64,000 bases of DNA, from positions 682,001 to 746,000 of the forward strand of contig CAVVAJ010000001.1 in assembly GCA_963746255.1 (NCBI GenBank), in the 5' to 3' direction. A program made the position numbers and the translations under genes. Positions 45,550 to 55,865 of this stretch are shown here, piece by piece (the stretch's first letter is position 1; each line of letters opens with the position of its first letter). This DNA comes from DAOVXM01 sp963746255. Lineage in GTDB: Bacteria; Chloroflexota; Anaerolineae; Anaerolineales; UBA4823. The notes under the pieces were generated by a model. It was given only the letters and a program-made list of their open reading frames with translations, was not told the DNA's origin and did no database searches.

Positions 45550-45875
45550 GCGCAGAAAAAATAAGTCAAGCGAGTCTGCAGCCCCTGCTGGCGATTGATC
45601 AGGTCATTCACGCCCCAGCCCGGCTAACGCTGCTCTCATACCTGTACGTGGTCGCGAGCGCGGATTACACCTTCCTAAGAAATCTGACCGGTCTCAGCTG
45701 GGGCAACCTGGCTACTCATTTGAACAAACTGGAAGAGGTGGGCTATATTACGATCGAGAAAGCATTTAAGGGTAAAAAACCGCATACTTCGATCCACCTG
45801 ACCGAACAGGGCCGGGATGCATTCCGAGAATATAAGCTCAGCATGCAGCAGGTCTTAAATGACCTACCGGATTGA
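45546..45875 (+). CDS. Winged-helix transcriptional regulator (HTH_27-type)
   Basis: A 109-residue regulator. The wHTH is clear: IHAPARLTLLSYLYVV, the recognition region LSWGNLATHLNKLEEVGYITIEK, and the wing KGKKPHTSIHLTEQGRDAF. It resembles the HTH_27-type regulators that bind palindromes rich in GTACTTTG-like half-sites. The stop-start overlap (ATGA at 45546-45549) couples it to the membrane protein. With the 25-bp palindrome over the promoter, self-repression of the pair is likely. Confidence 0.82.
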   Translation: MSAEKISQASLQPLLAIDQVIHAPARLTLLSYLYVVASADYTFLRNLTGLSWGNLATHLNKLEEVGYITIEKAFKGKKPHTSIHLTEQGRDAFREYKLSMQQVLNDLPD

Positions 45876-45977
45876 TCTTCACCACATTGGGGGTTTTGTT
45901 CATACATACTTCACAAAGCGTAAATACTTTCCTACCCCGTTTACATCTCAGAGAGAATCACTCGCTTATTTTAAGGA

Positions 45978-46109
45978 TTAAAGCTCAAGTATCTCCTTTC
46001 CCGTCGGCAGTGACTGATCCTTGAAATCTCTGAACAGGATATGAATCAGCACTGGGGTACAAATTGCGCCGTACAAATCCGTTGCTCCCAGGAAATAATT
46101 ATTAGGCAT
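45978..46109 (-). pseudogene. Short membrane-protein-like fragment
   Basis: A 43-codon frame with one hydrophobic segment (YFLGATDLYGAICTPVLIHI) and a charged tail to a TAA at 45980. The frame stays open 13 codons before this ATG, then hits a stop. It looks like the C-terminal end of a longer protein, possibly CPBP-like, but this is uncertain. It is in the 383-base gap between the wHTH gene and the M29 peptidase; the rest shows nothing else. Confidence 0.25.
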
Positions 46110-46258
46110 CCGAATAACTAGATGAGCTAGCGGATTTCCAAATGTGAATCATAGTAAGAGATGCCCGGAGTGGATTATTCATTAACTCAGAGTTCTTCCT
46201 TGCAGAACCTTTCGCTTATAATTGGGCATCCCAACCTTTTCTTGAAAGGAAACCACTG

Positions 46259-47383
46259 ATGCCCGATCCACGAACCACAAATCTCGCCAAAATCCTGGTG
46301 AACTACTCAACCAAGGTCAAACAAAATGATTTAGTTGCGGTGTACGCCGAACCTGCCAGCACAGCATTGGTTCAGGCAGTCTTCAAAGAAGTGCTGCACG
46401 CGGGCGGGCATCCCTACTTATTTCCCTGGGCCAGTATGTACCTGCCTGGTTATGATGGTCTAAATTCACTGTTTTTAAACGAGGCCAGCCAGGACCAGCT
46501 GCTGCATGAAGATGTCATTATACGCAAGGTGCTCTCAGAGTTCGATGTCGGTATCTCAATTTACAGTACAGATAACACTAAATCACTTAGCGGTGTCGAC
46601 CCCGGCCGGGTCCGAACTCGCTATCGCTCGATGACCGAGTACTTGAAGATCTACCGCCAGCGTTCGGCGGATAAGTCCTACCGCTGGGTGATTACTATGT
46701 TCCCCACGAACGCCTATGCGCAAGACGCCGAGATGAGCCTGGAAGAATACGAAGATTTCGTCTACGGCGCCACCTTCGCCGACCAAGCCGATCCAGTAGC
46801 CGAGTGGCAGAAATTCCACGATTTACAGCAGCAGTTGATCGACTGGCTGCACGGCAAGCGTAAGCTTGTGCTGAAAGGTGCGAATATCGACCTGCAGCTT
46901 TCGATTGCCGGACGAGATTTCCTCAATGCCGATGGTGAGCACAATATGCCCAGCGGCGAGATCTACACCAGCCCAATCGAGGATTCAGCCAACGGCTGGG
47001 TGCGCTTCAGCTACCCGGCGGTCTTCCGCGGCCGCGAGTGCGAAGGCGTCGAGCTTACACTCAAAGATGGCAAAGTCATCAAGGCGACAGCCGAGAAGGG
47101 GGAAGAATATCTGAACACGATCCTGGACACGGACGAGGGCGCCCGCTACCTCGGTGAGTTCGCCTTCGGGACCAACAACGGCATCCAGCGTTTCACACGC
47201 AATATCCTGTTCGACGAGAAGATCGGCGGCAGCATCCACATGGCGGTGGGCAGCGGGTTCGCGGAGATCGGCGGGCAGAACACCAGCGCCGTGCACTGGG
47301 ATTTCATCTGCGACATGCGCGACGGCGGACAGGCGTTCGTGGACGACGAGCTGTTCTATGAGGGTGGGAAGTTTTTGGTGTAA
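46259..47383 (+). CDS. M29-family aminopeptidase (thermophilic metalloprotease type)
   Basis: A 374-residue protein of the M29 family. The metal-site motifs are visible: the NMPSGEIYTSP segment (first Glu), LGEFAFGTN (second Glu), and DEKIGGSIHMAVGSGF with NTSAVHWDFI (His, Tyr/Asp region). M29 enzymes are cobalt/zinc aminopeptidases that remove N-terminal residues from peptides. AAAGGA is eight bases before the ATG. Length and motifs are complete. A REP-like repeat follows just behind the stop. Confidence 0.9.
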   Translation: MPDPRTTNLAKILVNYSTKVKQNDLVAVYAEPASTALVQAVFKEVLHAGGHPYLFPWASMYLPGYDGLNSLFLNEASQDQLLHEDVIIRKVLSEFDVGISIYSTDNTKSLSGVDPGRVRTRYRSMTEYLKIYRQRSADKSYRWVITMFPTNAYAQDAEMSLEEYEDFVYGATFADQADPVAEWQKFHDLQQQLIDWLHGKRKLVLKGANIDLQLSIAGRDFLNADGEHNMPSGEIYTSPIEDSANGWVRFSYPAVFRGRECEGVELTLKDGKVIKATAEKGEEYLNTILDTDEGARYLGEFAFGTNNGIQRFTRNILFDEKIGGSIHMAVGSGFAEIGGQNTSAVHWDFICDMRDGGQAFVDDELFYEGGKFLV

Positions 47384-47398
47384 ATTGATGGTTGCGAC

Positions 47399-47440
47399 GA
47401 GGAGATCCTTCAGTCGCTGCGCTCCATCAAGGATGACAAA
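47399..47440. repeat. REP-like element, copy 1
   Basis: A 42-base element with core GATCCTTCAGTCGCTGCGCT and an end near AAGGATGACAAA. It matches the copy at 51055-51096 in 41 of 42 bases. ATCCTT and AAGGAT near its ends make it weakly palindromic. It lies 16 bases past the M29 stop. Confidence 0.75.
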
Positions 47441-47469
47441 GAAAACGAGTAGTGGGCGAGACCAACAAA

Positions 47470-47502
47470 AAACCTGACCTGGTGCGGTACCCGGTCAGGT
47501 TT
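47470..47502 (-). terminator. Terminator hairpin behind the minus-strand secreted protein
   Basis: AAACCTGACC (47470-47479) pairs with GGTCAGGTTT (47493-47502), about 25 bases past the stop of the gene at 47525-50786. The A-rich run just left of it gives a T-tract on the minus strand. Confidence 0.75.
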
Positions 47503-47524
47503 AATATTGGTCTCCAATCGTTCA

Positions 47525-50500
47525 CTAATGGCTGATAAGAGGCAGGAACAACTGCGGCCTGTAGATGGATACGACCCGCTGGTTGCCTGTATCGGCGACG
47601 ATCAAGTTGCCCAGGGTATCAATGGCCAATCCCTGCGGCGCGTACAACTTGCCCGTATAGCCATCATTAGGTTGGGTAAACGACTGTAAGAACTGTCCTG
47701 CCGAAGTCAGCTCAACGATGCGGTTGTTGCCAGTATCGGCGACGAAGATATTTCCATAATGATCCATTGCGATGCCAGTAGGAGCGTTCAAACCAGCATC
47801 GATATCGTACAGGTGAGTGAAAGCTTCACCATCAAATGAGAGCACCACCAACCTGTTGTTATCCCGGTCGACAACCACCACCCGCCCGGTGGGATCAACC
47901 GCCACCCCTTGCGGCGAAGCAAATTGGCCTAAAGCGCTGCCCGGCGCTCCATATGCGGTGATGTAGTTGCCCAAGCTGTCAAACGCCTGGATGCGCTGAT
48001 TGCCGCTGTCGGCAACTAGTATCAAGCCGCATGACGGGCTGTTCCCTACCCGAGGTATATCGCTGATGCGCAGCTCATCGATGACACCATCGGCGCGGAA
48101 TGGCTCATTAACTACCAAAGACCCCACCTGCATTACCTCATCTAATTCTTGGGGAAGCTCGATACCCTCTGAGCGGTCTACTTCGAGTCCATCGACATAT
48201 AACGCGATCGCATTGTCCTGCCAGGTCGCGGCGATGTGGTGCCATTCACCGGCGAGCCAATGGTTGATGTAATATGCCACGCCATGCTCCTGCGTGCCAT
48301 CCATAACCATAAAGCGCAGGTTGTTGGCGCTGTCTTTTTGGATGCGCATGCGGTTGAACCATCCGGCTCCGGTGATATCACCTGTCTCAAAGAAGCCGTA
48401 GCCTTGTTCATCGTCCCCATCCCAGGTGGGTTGGAACCAAAATTCGATGCTGCCCTGCTGGCGGTTGATATTACCAGCCGTCTGGTAGCTGAGCCGGTCT
48501 TCCCCATCGATCAGCACTCCTTGACCAAAGCGACCGGTCATAAAACTAGTCTCTAAGGTGGTGCCCACTTCTCCTTGGGTGCCATCATAACTGCCATCGA
48601 AGTGCAGAAGCAGCAAGGTGTGTTCGTCGTCATCATAAGCCTGTTCCACCGTACATGGCGGTCCCCAGCTCGCCAGCCCAGCAGGTGTTTCGAATTCACC
48701 ATCACCCGATCCCTGCTGGCCAAACTCGAGCAGCGGTGTCCCGTCCGGGGTTGCCACGCGGACCGAATGGCGCGGGTCATACCAATCACCGGGATGGCTG
48801 ATCAGCAAGTTGCCGGAAACGTCCTGGCTCATGAACTGCGAATTTTCCAGGTGGTAGTGGACGGAGCTGATATTCTGCAGGTAGCGACCACTGGCATCCA
48901 TCTGCACTAGGGAGTAGCCATACTGCCGGTCGAGGATGGCCCGGTATCCCTGATCATCGATAACAATAGCTGTGGGATTGTTGATATTCGTGACCCAAGC
49001 AAAGTTGCTGAAACCGCTCTCTCGTCCTGCGCTATCTACCGCAACTACGGTATACACATGCCCGTCAATCTCACCGGGCGCCGGCATGGCTTCAGAGGTA
49101 CAGGGACCGCTAACCAGATCGTCTGCGGGGAGGTAGTGGAAATACGATGGTACTGCCCGGTAGACCCGGTAGCCGACGACTTCCGGCGTTGGACTGGCTT
49201 GCCAGCATATATCGACTTGGTCGCCAGTAACTCTGGTTGATTTGATTTCTGGATGAACCGGAGCCCCTACCACTGGGACATGCGATTGGATTTCAAACGT
49301 GTGGCTGTCCGCATGACCTGCCCAATAGGCCAGATTAAAGGCGGTGATATCTAACCAGAAGAATTCTTCATGGCTGCCGCGGGCGAGGCGAACCAGGAAC
49401 AGGTTCTGGTTGCCGATGATGTCCACCACACCAAAGGGGTTGTCGTGCAGGAAATGCCCATTAGCGGTCCAAAGCTCACCACCCACCGACCGGTTCGGAA
49501 GCGCAAATATCCCATTCGCATCCGTGGCACCGGTGATCTCGGGGATGCCGTCAATACCCATCATCCCACTCCAATCATCCGGACCGGCGCGCTGGTAAAG
49601 GTTGACTTCAACCCCCACCGCGGGGTTGCCTTGGTTGTCCAACACCTTGAAGTAATTATTCAACGGGAGATCATACTGGTACGAACCATAGTAGCCATTG
49701 CGGTAGCCCTGGAACGTATTCGAGCCACCCGCCGAATGGCTTGAATACATCTGGGGCTCGGTGTAGGGTGATACATCCCCACCGCCCATCAAGCCGGGAT
49801 TCGGCCAGGTAAAACTGAAATTCACTGGGTACCCTAACTGGTCATATACCCAGGTAGCCGGTGCGACTGCCCCAATCGCATATAAGTCGATCAGTGACAC
49901 CTGGTGGCTGAGTTCGTGGATCATGCCCCAATCGAGACCGGTAGCGGGATCGCGGTAATCGCCCTGGATATACCAGCCGCCGTCATGCTGCCCATCGGGT
50001 CCGGGGTCGGTGTCGACGATGGCAATCTTGTTGATGCGCACTCTGAGTTTTGAACCACCCGGAGTAGTTAGGTAGACTGCATTCTTGAAATTCTCATTCA
50101 TCTGCGCGATCTGCCCCTGGATCCAATCCTCTGCAGAATGAGGGAACAATTCGTCCACTGGCTGGTTGTAGGCATCGTACATCTCGGGGGTGAAATAGAT
50201 GCTGAAACTCATCGCATTGGTGGAATCCGCGCGAGAGTTGTTGGCATCGTAATCATCAATGATATCCACTTCGAAGCGCACTTGGTGCTCGCCCAATGCT
50301 CGTTGGCCGTCTGCTGATAAACCATGCGGCCATGGGTAAGATAAGGTAGCGGTGACCTGCAGCCGCGGCTGATATCCCAGGCAGCGTACCGCTGGCGACT
50401 TCACTGTCATCGATGTACCAGGCATAGGCGGTAGGTGGACTCGGGTTCAGCCCTTTATTCACAATATGAGCGGTATACGTAACCATTTCACCAGGTTCCG

Positions 50501-50786
50501 GCCAGCGTTGGTCGTCCTCGGTGCCAGTACAGAGATATGGCGCACCGGGTTGGCCGGGGATATCCCAGGGATACTCCACACAGTAGGCATAGTACAGCGG
50601 CGCCCGGTTGATGAAGGTCACATCTAGGTCAAATCCAGGAGGTTCTGCGGCTGCCAGAGGTCGAGCTTGGGCTGATTGAATGGCGGAAAGAAAGGTGAAG
50701 AAGGAGAACAAACCGGCAGTCAGCACCAGTACTCCGGCGATTAAGAACAATCGAATTGAAAGCGGGTGGTGAATATTTTTCTGCAT
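47525..50786 (-). pseudogene. Secreted HExxH-FN3-LamG-NHL multidomain protein, frameshifted near 50370-50385
   Basis: Two frames make one protein of about 1087 residues. The first ~130 codons from 50786 give a signal peptide and a beta domain ending at TAYAWYIDDSEVASGT. The second frame holds the rest: MIHELSHQVSLIDLY (HExxH, peptidase-like), an FN3 domain (VDICWQASPTPEVVGYRVYR), a LamG/concanavalin-like domain (SIEFWFQPTWDG), then NHL repeats (YGNIFVADTGNNRIVEL and LIVADTGNQRVVSI). Skipping one T in ATA-T-CAG joins them. A canonical promoter lies upstream and GGAGG precedes the ATG, so the gene otherwise looks expressed. Confidence 0.72.
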
Positions 50787-50901
50787 AGCGAACCTCCGTA
50801 ATCAAAAACCAAGTATTGACCGGGATGCTCGCCGATGTATGATTGCCCCCTAAGCAACAGTGTGGTATCGAAAACTTATTTGATCCAACCCCTCTTGCGC
50901 T

Positions 50902-50930
50902 ACTATAGCAAGATTTGGATTGCATGTCAA
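50902..50930 (-). promoter_or_regulatory. Near-consensus promoter of the secreted multidomain gene
   Basis: On the minus strand TTGACA (50930-50925), 17-base spacer, TATAGT (50907-50902), about 115 bases upstream of the ATG at 50786. Confidence 0.75.
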
Positions 50931-51054
50931 TCAGCAAATGTTCGGTGTCCAGGAAAGATGAGGTGGTATAGATCTGATGGGGGAAAATAATTCTGCAGAT
51001 CGTTTACTACACATCGAAAGTATTAGCTTTATTGGTATCAGAGAGCAAGTTAAG

Positions 51055-51096
51055 GAGGAGATCCTTCAGTCGCTGCGCTCCTTCAAGGATGACAAA
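51055..51096. repeat. REP-like element, copy 2
   Basis: A 42-base copy of the element at 47399-47440 with one mismatch. It lies between two minus-strand genes, next to a hairpin, the same arrangement as copy 1. Confidence 0.75.
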
Positions 51097-51116
51097 ATAA
51101 ATGCGAGAGCAACCTA

Positions 51117-51142
51117 ACCTGACGGATCGATACCAGTCAGGT
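51117..51142 (-). terminator. Possible terminator hairpin
   Basis: ACCTGAC (51117-51123) pairs with GTCAGGT (51136-51142), about 37 bases past the stop of the gene ending at 51179. It resembles the terminator at 47470-47502, as if the terminator and REP-like element were duplicated together. Confidence 0.5.
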
Positions 51143-51178
51143 ATGTAATTGATCTGCCGAGTGCTTCATAGTGAGTGA

Positions 51179-52757
51179 TCATGGGGTGCGGCTGTCAATA
51201 CCAGTGTTCGCGCCGTGGGGATTGAATTCACCGATCAACTCATAACCATAATCGCCCATGTACATGCTCAAATCGATCAGCACTCGGTACACCTGGTCCG
51301 AATCCAGCGGTTCACCATCCCGATCCAGCACCCAGGTGTCATCGACACGCTGCATACCCGTTACAACTGGATCCTCACCGTGGCTGAGCACCTGGCGGAC
51401 CTGCTCGCCAGTCAGTTCCACTTCGATGATCGTATGGCGCGGGGAGAGCAAATCGGTGATATCGCCAACGGTAACTTCTCCGGATGGCAGGGATTCGTGC
51501 AGCAGCCCGCGCGCCAGGATGGCGAGCTCAGCTTCAGGCGTCGCCTCCAACCAGGCCATACCAAGGAGACGCCCCAGCTGGTCGGATTTTGCCGGCAGCC
51601 CATCTCCCAGATATGCGATTACGCTTTGTTTCTCGGCTTGCCATTTTAGCTCCCAGAATTGCGTTAATGCCGCCAGGTAGGGGTCCGGCGCGCCGTTCAA
51701 ATTGGGGGCGTTACCGTATTTACCAGTCTTGTACCCCCCGGTCGCTTCATCCCAATCCAGCGTAACGTATGCATAGCCTTGGTAGTGTTGCCCACCCTGC
51801 AGGATAACGGTATGATCATCTTTTTCCGCCGCTAAGTTGTAGCAGTGAGCACCCACGATGAGGGGTATCCCCAAATCGGCCACCTGTTTGGATAGCTCGC
51901 TCAGCTGCCGACCACAGTCATGCACGATGAGGATGATCACTTCGACATCCTCAACCTGCAGCTTAGGAACGACCTCCCGCAGCGCGGCTGCATAATCCAT
52001 GCAGACCAGTTGCGTGCTGTAGAGCGGCGTGTAATAGTGCAGGGTGTCCAGATATGTCAAGTCGACGATGCCAATCCGCAGCCCGCCCCGTTCGAGGATG
52101 GTGTAGGGTTGGATGACCAAGATCAATCGGAGTTGAGTTGTCTGCGGCGTAGCGCATGATGGCGCTCAGAATGGGAAACGCGGCTCGCTGGACGCGCATC
52201 TGGAGCACCGGCAGACCGAAATCCAGTTCATGGTTGCCTAAGGCCATCGCATCATAACCCATCCGGTTCATCACCGCGACGGCGTTCTCCCCATCATATG
52301 CCGTCGCCGCTCTGGCACCGCTCCAGCTGTCGCCGCTGCTGAGACGCAAGGTGTCCTCACCCTTCAGCACCTGTCATTCATCCCAAAGTCCTGCTAACTC
52401 TGCCGCGCCTGCAGCAGACTTGCGCCCGCTAACATAATCATGCTCATCACTAGTGTATAGGATATGGATGCGGCGCGGGGGCATCGGGGTCGCAGTGAGT
52501 TTCTTGGTTGGCGCCGGAGTAGGTGATGGGGAAGCTGGTGCTATCGTCCCGGTTGGGGAAGGCGGCAGGCTGGTAGGCGCGCGAGTGGTAAACGCCAGCT
52601 GCGCTTCAGATGCAAACGTTGATTGGCGGTCCTGGGTCCCGCCGAGAAACTGGCTGCTCACGGTCTGAGTGAAATCTACGGGATAAGCGGTTGGAGGTGT
52701 GGGCAGTTGCGCGAAGATGTTGCAGCCCAACAACCCCAACAAACTGGTAACCTGCAA
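51179..52757 (-). pseudogene. 5'-nucleotidase-like metallophosphatase with an in-frame TGA and a frameshift
   Basis: Three segments make one exported phosphatase of about 525 residues. The first has a lipobox-like LLGLLGC, a Thr/Pro-rich linker and the metal motif ILYTSDEHDY, then a TGA (52376-52374). The same frame continues with LSSGDSWSG and LGNHELDFG, the GD and GNHE motifs. After a one-base shift near 52120 it continues with VHDCG, GAHCYN and the 5'-nucleotidase C-terminal domain (EVELTGEQVRQVL). TGA may replace TGG or CGA. A basic start in another frame just upstream hints at one more shift. The enzyme would be inactive if the sequence is correct. Confidence 0.65.
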
Positions 52758-52945
52758 CGATATCGTTTGCAGGTGAGATGCATCATCATCACGGGATATT
52801 TGGTGTTCTCAAAGCACCCATACTGTGTCCCTTCATTGTATCGCTTCGTTCGAACAACCTGAACGAACCTGCCTAACAATATCCTGGGAACTTTCTATCC
52901 CCCAGCGACGTCCATACAACAGATAACTCACTACGAGAGGAGAAC

Positions 52946-54346
52946 ATGATGAACATCAAACCCAGTCCCCGAATTTGTGTAAGCATAATGATCCTGGCGG
53001 CACTGCTGTTGACATCCTGGCCGTTTTCTACAGCATCAGCTGCAGACAACCCACCTGAACTTCAGATAGAAACTAGGCCAACTGACCCTCCGCAGAACGA
53101 TTACCTGCAGGCAATACAGAATACCACCGAGATGGTTTGGGACACGCATGCCCAGGCGCTGGCCGCCAAATACGGCTTAGAGATCCTCAACGTCACCTGG
53201 GAAGACACGGGCCGCTACTACAACTCCGCGGTAGGTCCCAATATTTCGGATATGACCATCCAAGTCGGCTATGGGAACCCACATACCGACCGCTACGAGC
53301 TGGCCTTAATGCCCGTCATCCGCTACCCCAATTTCAGCGACCTGACGGCTGACCTGCGGCTGGAGGATTTCTACCTGCTGGTGGGAAATGAGACCGGCGA
53401 AGAACTGCACCCGGTCAGCCTGCGCGAGTATCTGGGAGATTTCCGCCAGTACCTGCACGACGGGGGTTCCTGGGCTGGGCGGCAGGACTCGCTGCTCGCC
53501 GGAAGGGACAGCCATGTGCTGGTCAGCGCCCAAGCCGCCTTCCTGCCCATCCCGAAGGAAGGGGAAGCGGCATTCAACCCGGTGATCTTCAACTACCAGT
53601 CCTACGCTGGTGATCCAGCAGTCTTGACGATTGTCGCCACCCGCGAAGGCACCTCCGCGACGGTGATCGACAACACCCGCGATGCGTTCCCAACTGGCTT
53701 CTCCTGGGGTCAGCGCTTGTTCTTTAACCAGAAAGGTGAACGGGCATCATTCACCGGTCAACGTCTGAGCGACTTCAACGCCGCCAACCCGTATCCAGAC
53801 CGCCATGGACCTGTCGCGGCTACCCAATCCGGTTTGAACATGGTGCTGCTGATCCAAGTGCCGCTCAAGCAAAGAGAGCCAATGCGCTTTGGTTTTGAAG
53901 GGGAAGCGCTGCTTGAGAGCGCTGCGCCGTCGATGGCGATGGAGAAATCAGATGTGGAGGCAGCGGTGATTGGGCATGGACCGGTTGAAGGACCCTTCAC
54001 CGAGATCGACCACCTGGCGATTGAACGCGACCCACGCTTCCCCATCCGCGTGACGGTGCAGTTCTACAAGGCGACCAGCAATGGTGTGGTGAATGAAGCC
54101 GATATGGCAGAGATGGCTGACCAGATTGAACGGGTCTATGCGAACGGCGAGTACGTCGGCAGTCTGGTGGTGGACGGTGCATCCGAACGCCCGACGGAGT
54201 ACGATGGACCCAAGGATCAGCCTGAAGATTGGTGGCAGGTGTTCTGGCAGCGCTTTGAAAGCAATACCGGTATGAGCGCCGGACAGGCACACGACCTGCT
54301 GCGTTCGCTCAGGGCATATGCTGGACGTTGGGTGGAGCTGCGATGA
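52946..54346 (+). CDS. Secreted protein of unknown function
   Basis: A 466-residue protein with a signal peptide (about residues 1-32, ending STASAADN). The mature part shows alternating hydrophobic strands and two recognisable stretches, VGYGNPHTDRYELALMPVIR and RITVQF-like FPIRVTVQFYKATSNG. No catalytic motif or known domain is visible. AGAGGAG lies just before the ATG; a second ATG at 52949 is equally possible. Its neighbours are also exported proteins, so an extracellular role is likely. Confidence 0.6.
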   Translation: MMNIKPSPRICVSIMILAALLLTSWPFSTASAADNPPELQIETRPTDPPQNDYLQAIQNTTEMVWDTHAQALAAKYGLEILNVTWEDTGRYYNSAVGPNISDMTIQVGYGNPHTDRYELALMPVIRYPNFSDLTADLRLEDFYLLVGNETGEELHPVSLREYLGDFRQYLHDGGSWAGRQDSLLAGRDSHVLVSAQAAFLPIPKEGEAAFNPVIFNYQSYAGDPAVLTIVATREGTSATVIDNTRDAFPTGFSWGQRLFFNQKGERASFTGQRLSDFNAANPYPDRHGPVAATQSGLNMVLLIQVPLKQREPMRFGFEGEALLESAAPSMAMEKSDVEAAVIGHGPVEGPFTEIDHLAIERDPRFPIRVTVQFYKATSNGVVNEADMAEMADQIERVYANGEYVGSLVVDGASERPTEYDGPKDQPEDWWQVFWQRFESNTGMSAGQAHDLLRSLRAYAGRWVELR

Positions 54347-54482
54347 GTATAAGGGTGATATAGAATCGAAATTGTTACTGATGGCGCGTGATGGGAGACA
54401 GTCTCAGACGGGTCGAAAGTTAAATATCTTTCCCCTGGTGTACAATTGAGTCACACCCAACAACTTCACCAAGGAGGCCACG

Positions 54483-54728
54483 ATGGTTGATTTCCAAAGC
54501 CGAGATGATATGCCCAAGGAGGCACCGACACAGAAGTACATCGCCCAGCACACCCTGACTGCGGACGAGACACTCAGCCACCTGGCGCTGAAATACTATG
54601 GTCACGCCACGCCGCCTTACTGGCAGCTGATCTATGCAGCCAACAAAGCCGTGATCGGCGAGGACCCCAACAAGGTGCGCCCAGGGTTGGTGCTCAAGAT
54701 ACCTATCCTGCCTGATGATATGAAATAA
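54483..54728 (+). CDS. Small LysM-domain protein
   Basis: An 81-residue protein. After about 15 hydrophilic residues comes a LysM domain: YIAQHTLTADETLSHLALKYYG, then WQLIYAANKAVIGEDPN and RPGLVLKIP. LysM modules bind peptidoglycan or related glycans. There is no signal peptide, so it may be cytoplasmic or exported otherwise. AAGGAGG precedes the ATG. Confidence 0.85.
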   Translation: MVDFQSRDDMPKEAPTQKYIAQHTLTADETLSHLALKYYGHATPPYWQLIYAANKAVIGEDPNKVRPGLVLKIPILPDDMK

Positions 54729-54753
54729 CTAAATATTAGGGAATATTAGAGAG

Positions 54754-54780
54754 CCGAGTTTCTTGCTGAAACTCGGTTTT
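54754..54780 (+). terminator. Intrinsic terminator of the LysM gene
   Basis: CCGAGTTTC (54754-54762) pairs with GAAACTCGG (54768-54776), loop TTGCT, followed by a T-rich run. Strong intrinsic terminator. Confidence 0.88.
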
Positions 54781-54934
54781 CTCTTTTTACATTGTGAACG
54801 AATTGTGTAAATTCACCCAGGATATCCAATCTCAGCGACCTAACAATTCTCATAGGCAACTTCATAGTAGTGAAACCGATACTATGTATATACCCGGGTG
54901 GGATAACTAGTATATTCAAACAAGGAGCGTGCAA

Positions 54935-55588
54935 ATGAAAAAGATCACCATAATTATCATTCTCGTCATACTCGCGTTGATGCTCACATCCAGCCTGGTC
55001 CTTGCCAGTCAATCCATAAATCAAGCCCAAGGTGCAGGGAAAAACCTGCCCAAGAAAAACGCCTGCACAACCATCAAATCCGGAGAATTGCTTGCATCTG
55101 ATGGCTCGGTGATCCAGGTCGGTTTCGACGACTGGGGCTACAACTACCAGGGTCGCTTCTTTAAAGGCGGCTACTGTGATGCTTACCGCGATGCGGCCTG
55201 GTGCCAGCCCTACAAAGAAGACCACCTCAAGATGAAGTGGAACGATGCCTGGCTGTCCAACAAGGACTGCAATGGTGATGGGCTACTCGACCGTCACTAC
55301 GGTTTCGACAGCTACATCGGCTCGGGTGCCTGGTTAACGAACCACCAATCTGGTGAGTACGAGCAGGATGGAAAAACCTGTCGCTGGAATTACTTTGTCA
55401 AGATCGTCGCTGCACCAGCAGATGCCACTTTGGTAGACGGTGTTTGGTACAACGCTGATAGTGCCGAGATCGGTCCAGTTATTTGGGGAGAGTTTGCCAT
55501 CATCCAAGAGGTTGAGAACGACCCCTGCGCAGGAGTGCACGGCTTGCAGTACAGCAGCCCGGACCGCAACGGACTCGGCGGCTGGTAA
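54935..55588 (+). CDS. Secreted protein of unknown function, Cys-containing
   Basis: A 217-residue protein with a signal peptide (about residues 1-24, ending LVLASQS) and a mature part with several cysteines and many Trp/Tyr/Gly (FDDWGYNYQGRFFKGGYC, KDCNGDGLLDRHYGFDSY). The DCNGDGLLD stretch looks like a calcium-binding DxNxDG loop. No family is recognised. The ATG at 54935 is chosen because AAGGAG is seven bases upstream; a GTG at 54929 is in frame. Confidence 0.62.
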   Translation: MKKITIIIILVILALMLTSSLVLASQSINQAQGAGKNLPKKNACTTIKSGELLASDGSVIQVGFDDWGYNYQGRFFKGGYCDAYRDAAWCQPYKEDHLKMKWNDAWLSNKDCNGDGLLDRHYGFDSYIGSGAWLTNHQSGEYEQDGKTCRWNYFVKIVAAPADATLVDGVWYNADSAEIGPVIWGEFAIIQEVENDPCAGVHGLQYSSPDRNGLGGW

Positions 55589-55617
55589 CGTGTAAATAAA
55601 TTTTTCAAACCACCCGT

Positions 55618-55653
55618 GGGGCTGTCCTTCTCTATTAGGACAGCCCCTTTTTT
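55618..55653 (+). terminator. Intrinsic terminator
   Basis: GGGGCTGTCC (55618-55627) pairs with GGACAGCCCC (55638-55647), followed by six T. It ends the secreted protein gene at 54935-55588. The 536-base stretch to 56124 otherwise holds only the two REP-like copies. Confidence 0.9.
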
Positions 55654-55865
55654 GTTGAGATTTAATCTAAACCTGATGCATCTTTCAAGAAGTATCCATC
55701 TACTTGTACCCCGGTATTTACCCGCCAACAGTGAGATCCGTTACTGCGTGCAGCACGATGATGCATTTCTGAAGCAATGCATGGAGAGTTTTCTAGCGAA
55801 AACTCAAGACTTAAGGGTATCTGAAGAGAATTCGATGGAGTATCCATTAACCAGCCTCCCATTGC

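Noticed and set aside
54093..54290. Short frames opposite or inside the secreted protein at 52946-54346
   Set aside because: Shadow frames within a well-supported gene, with no start signals of their own.
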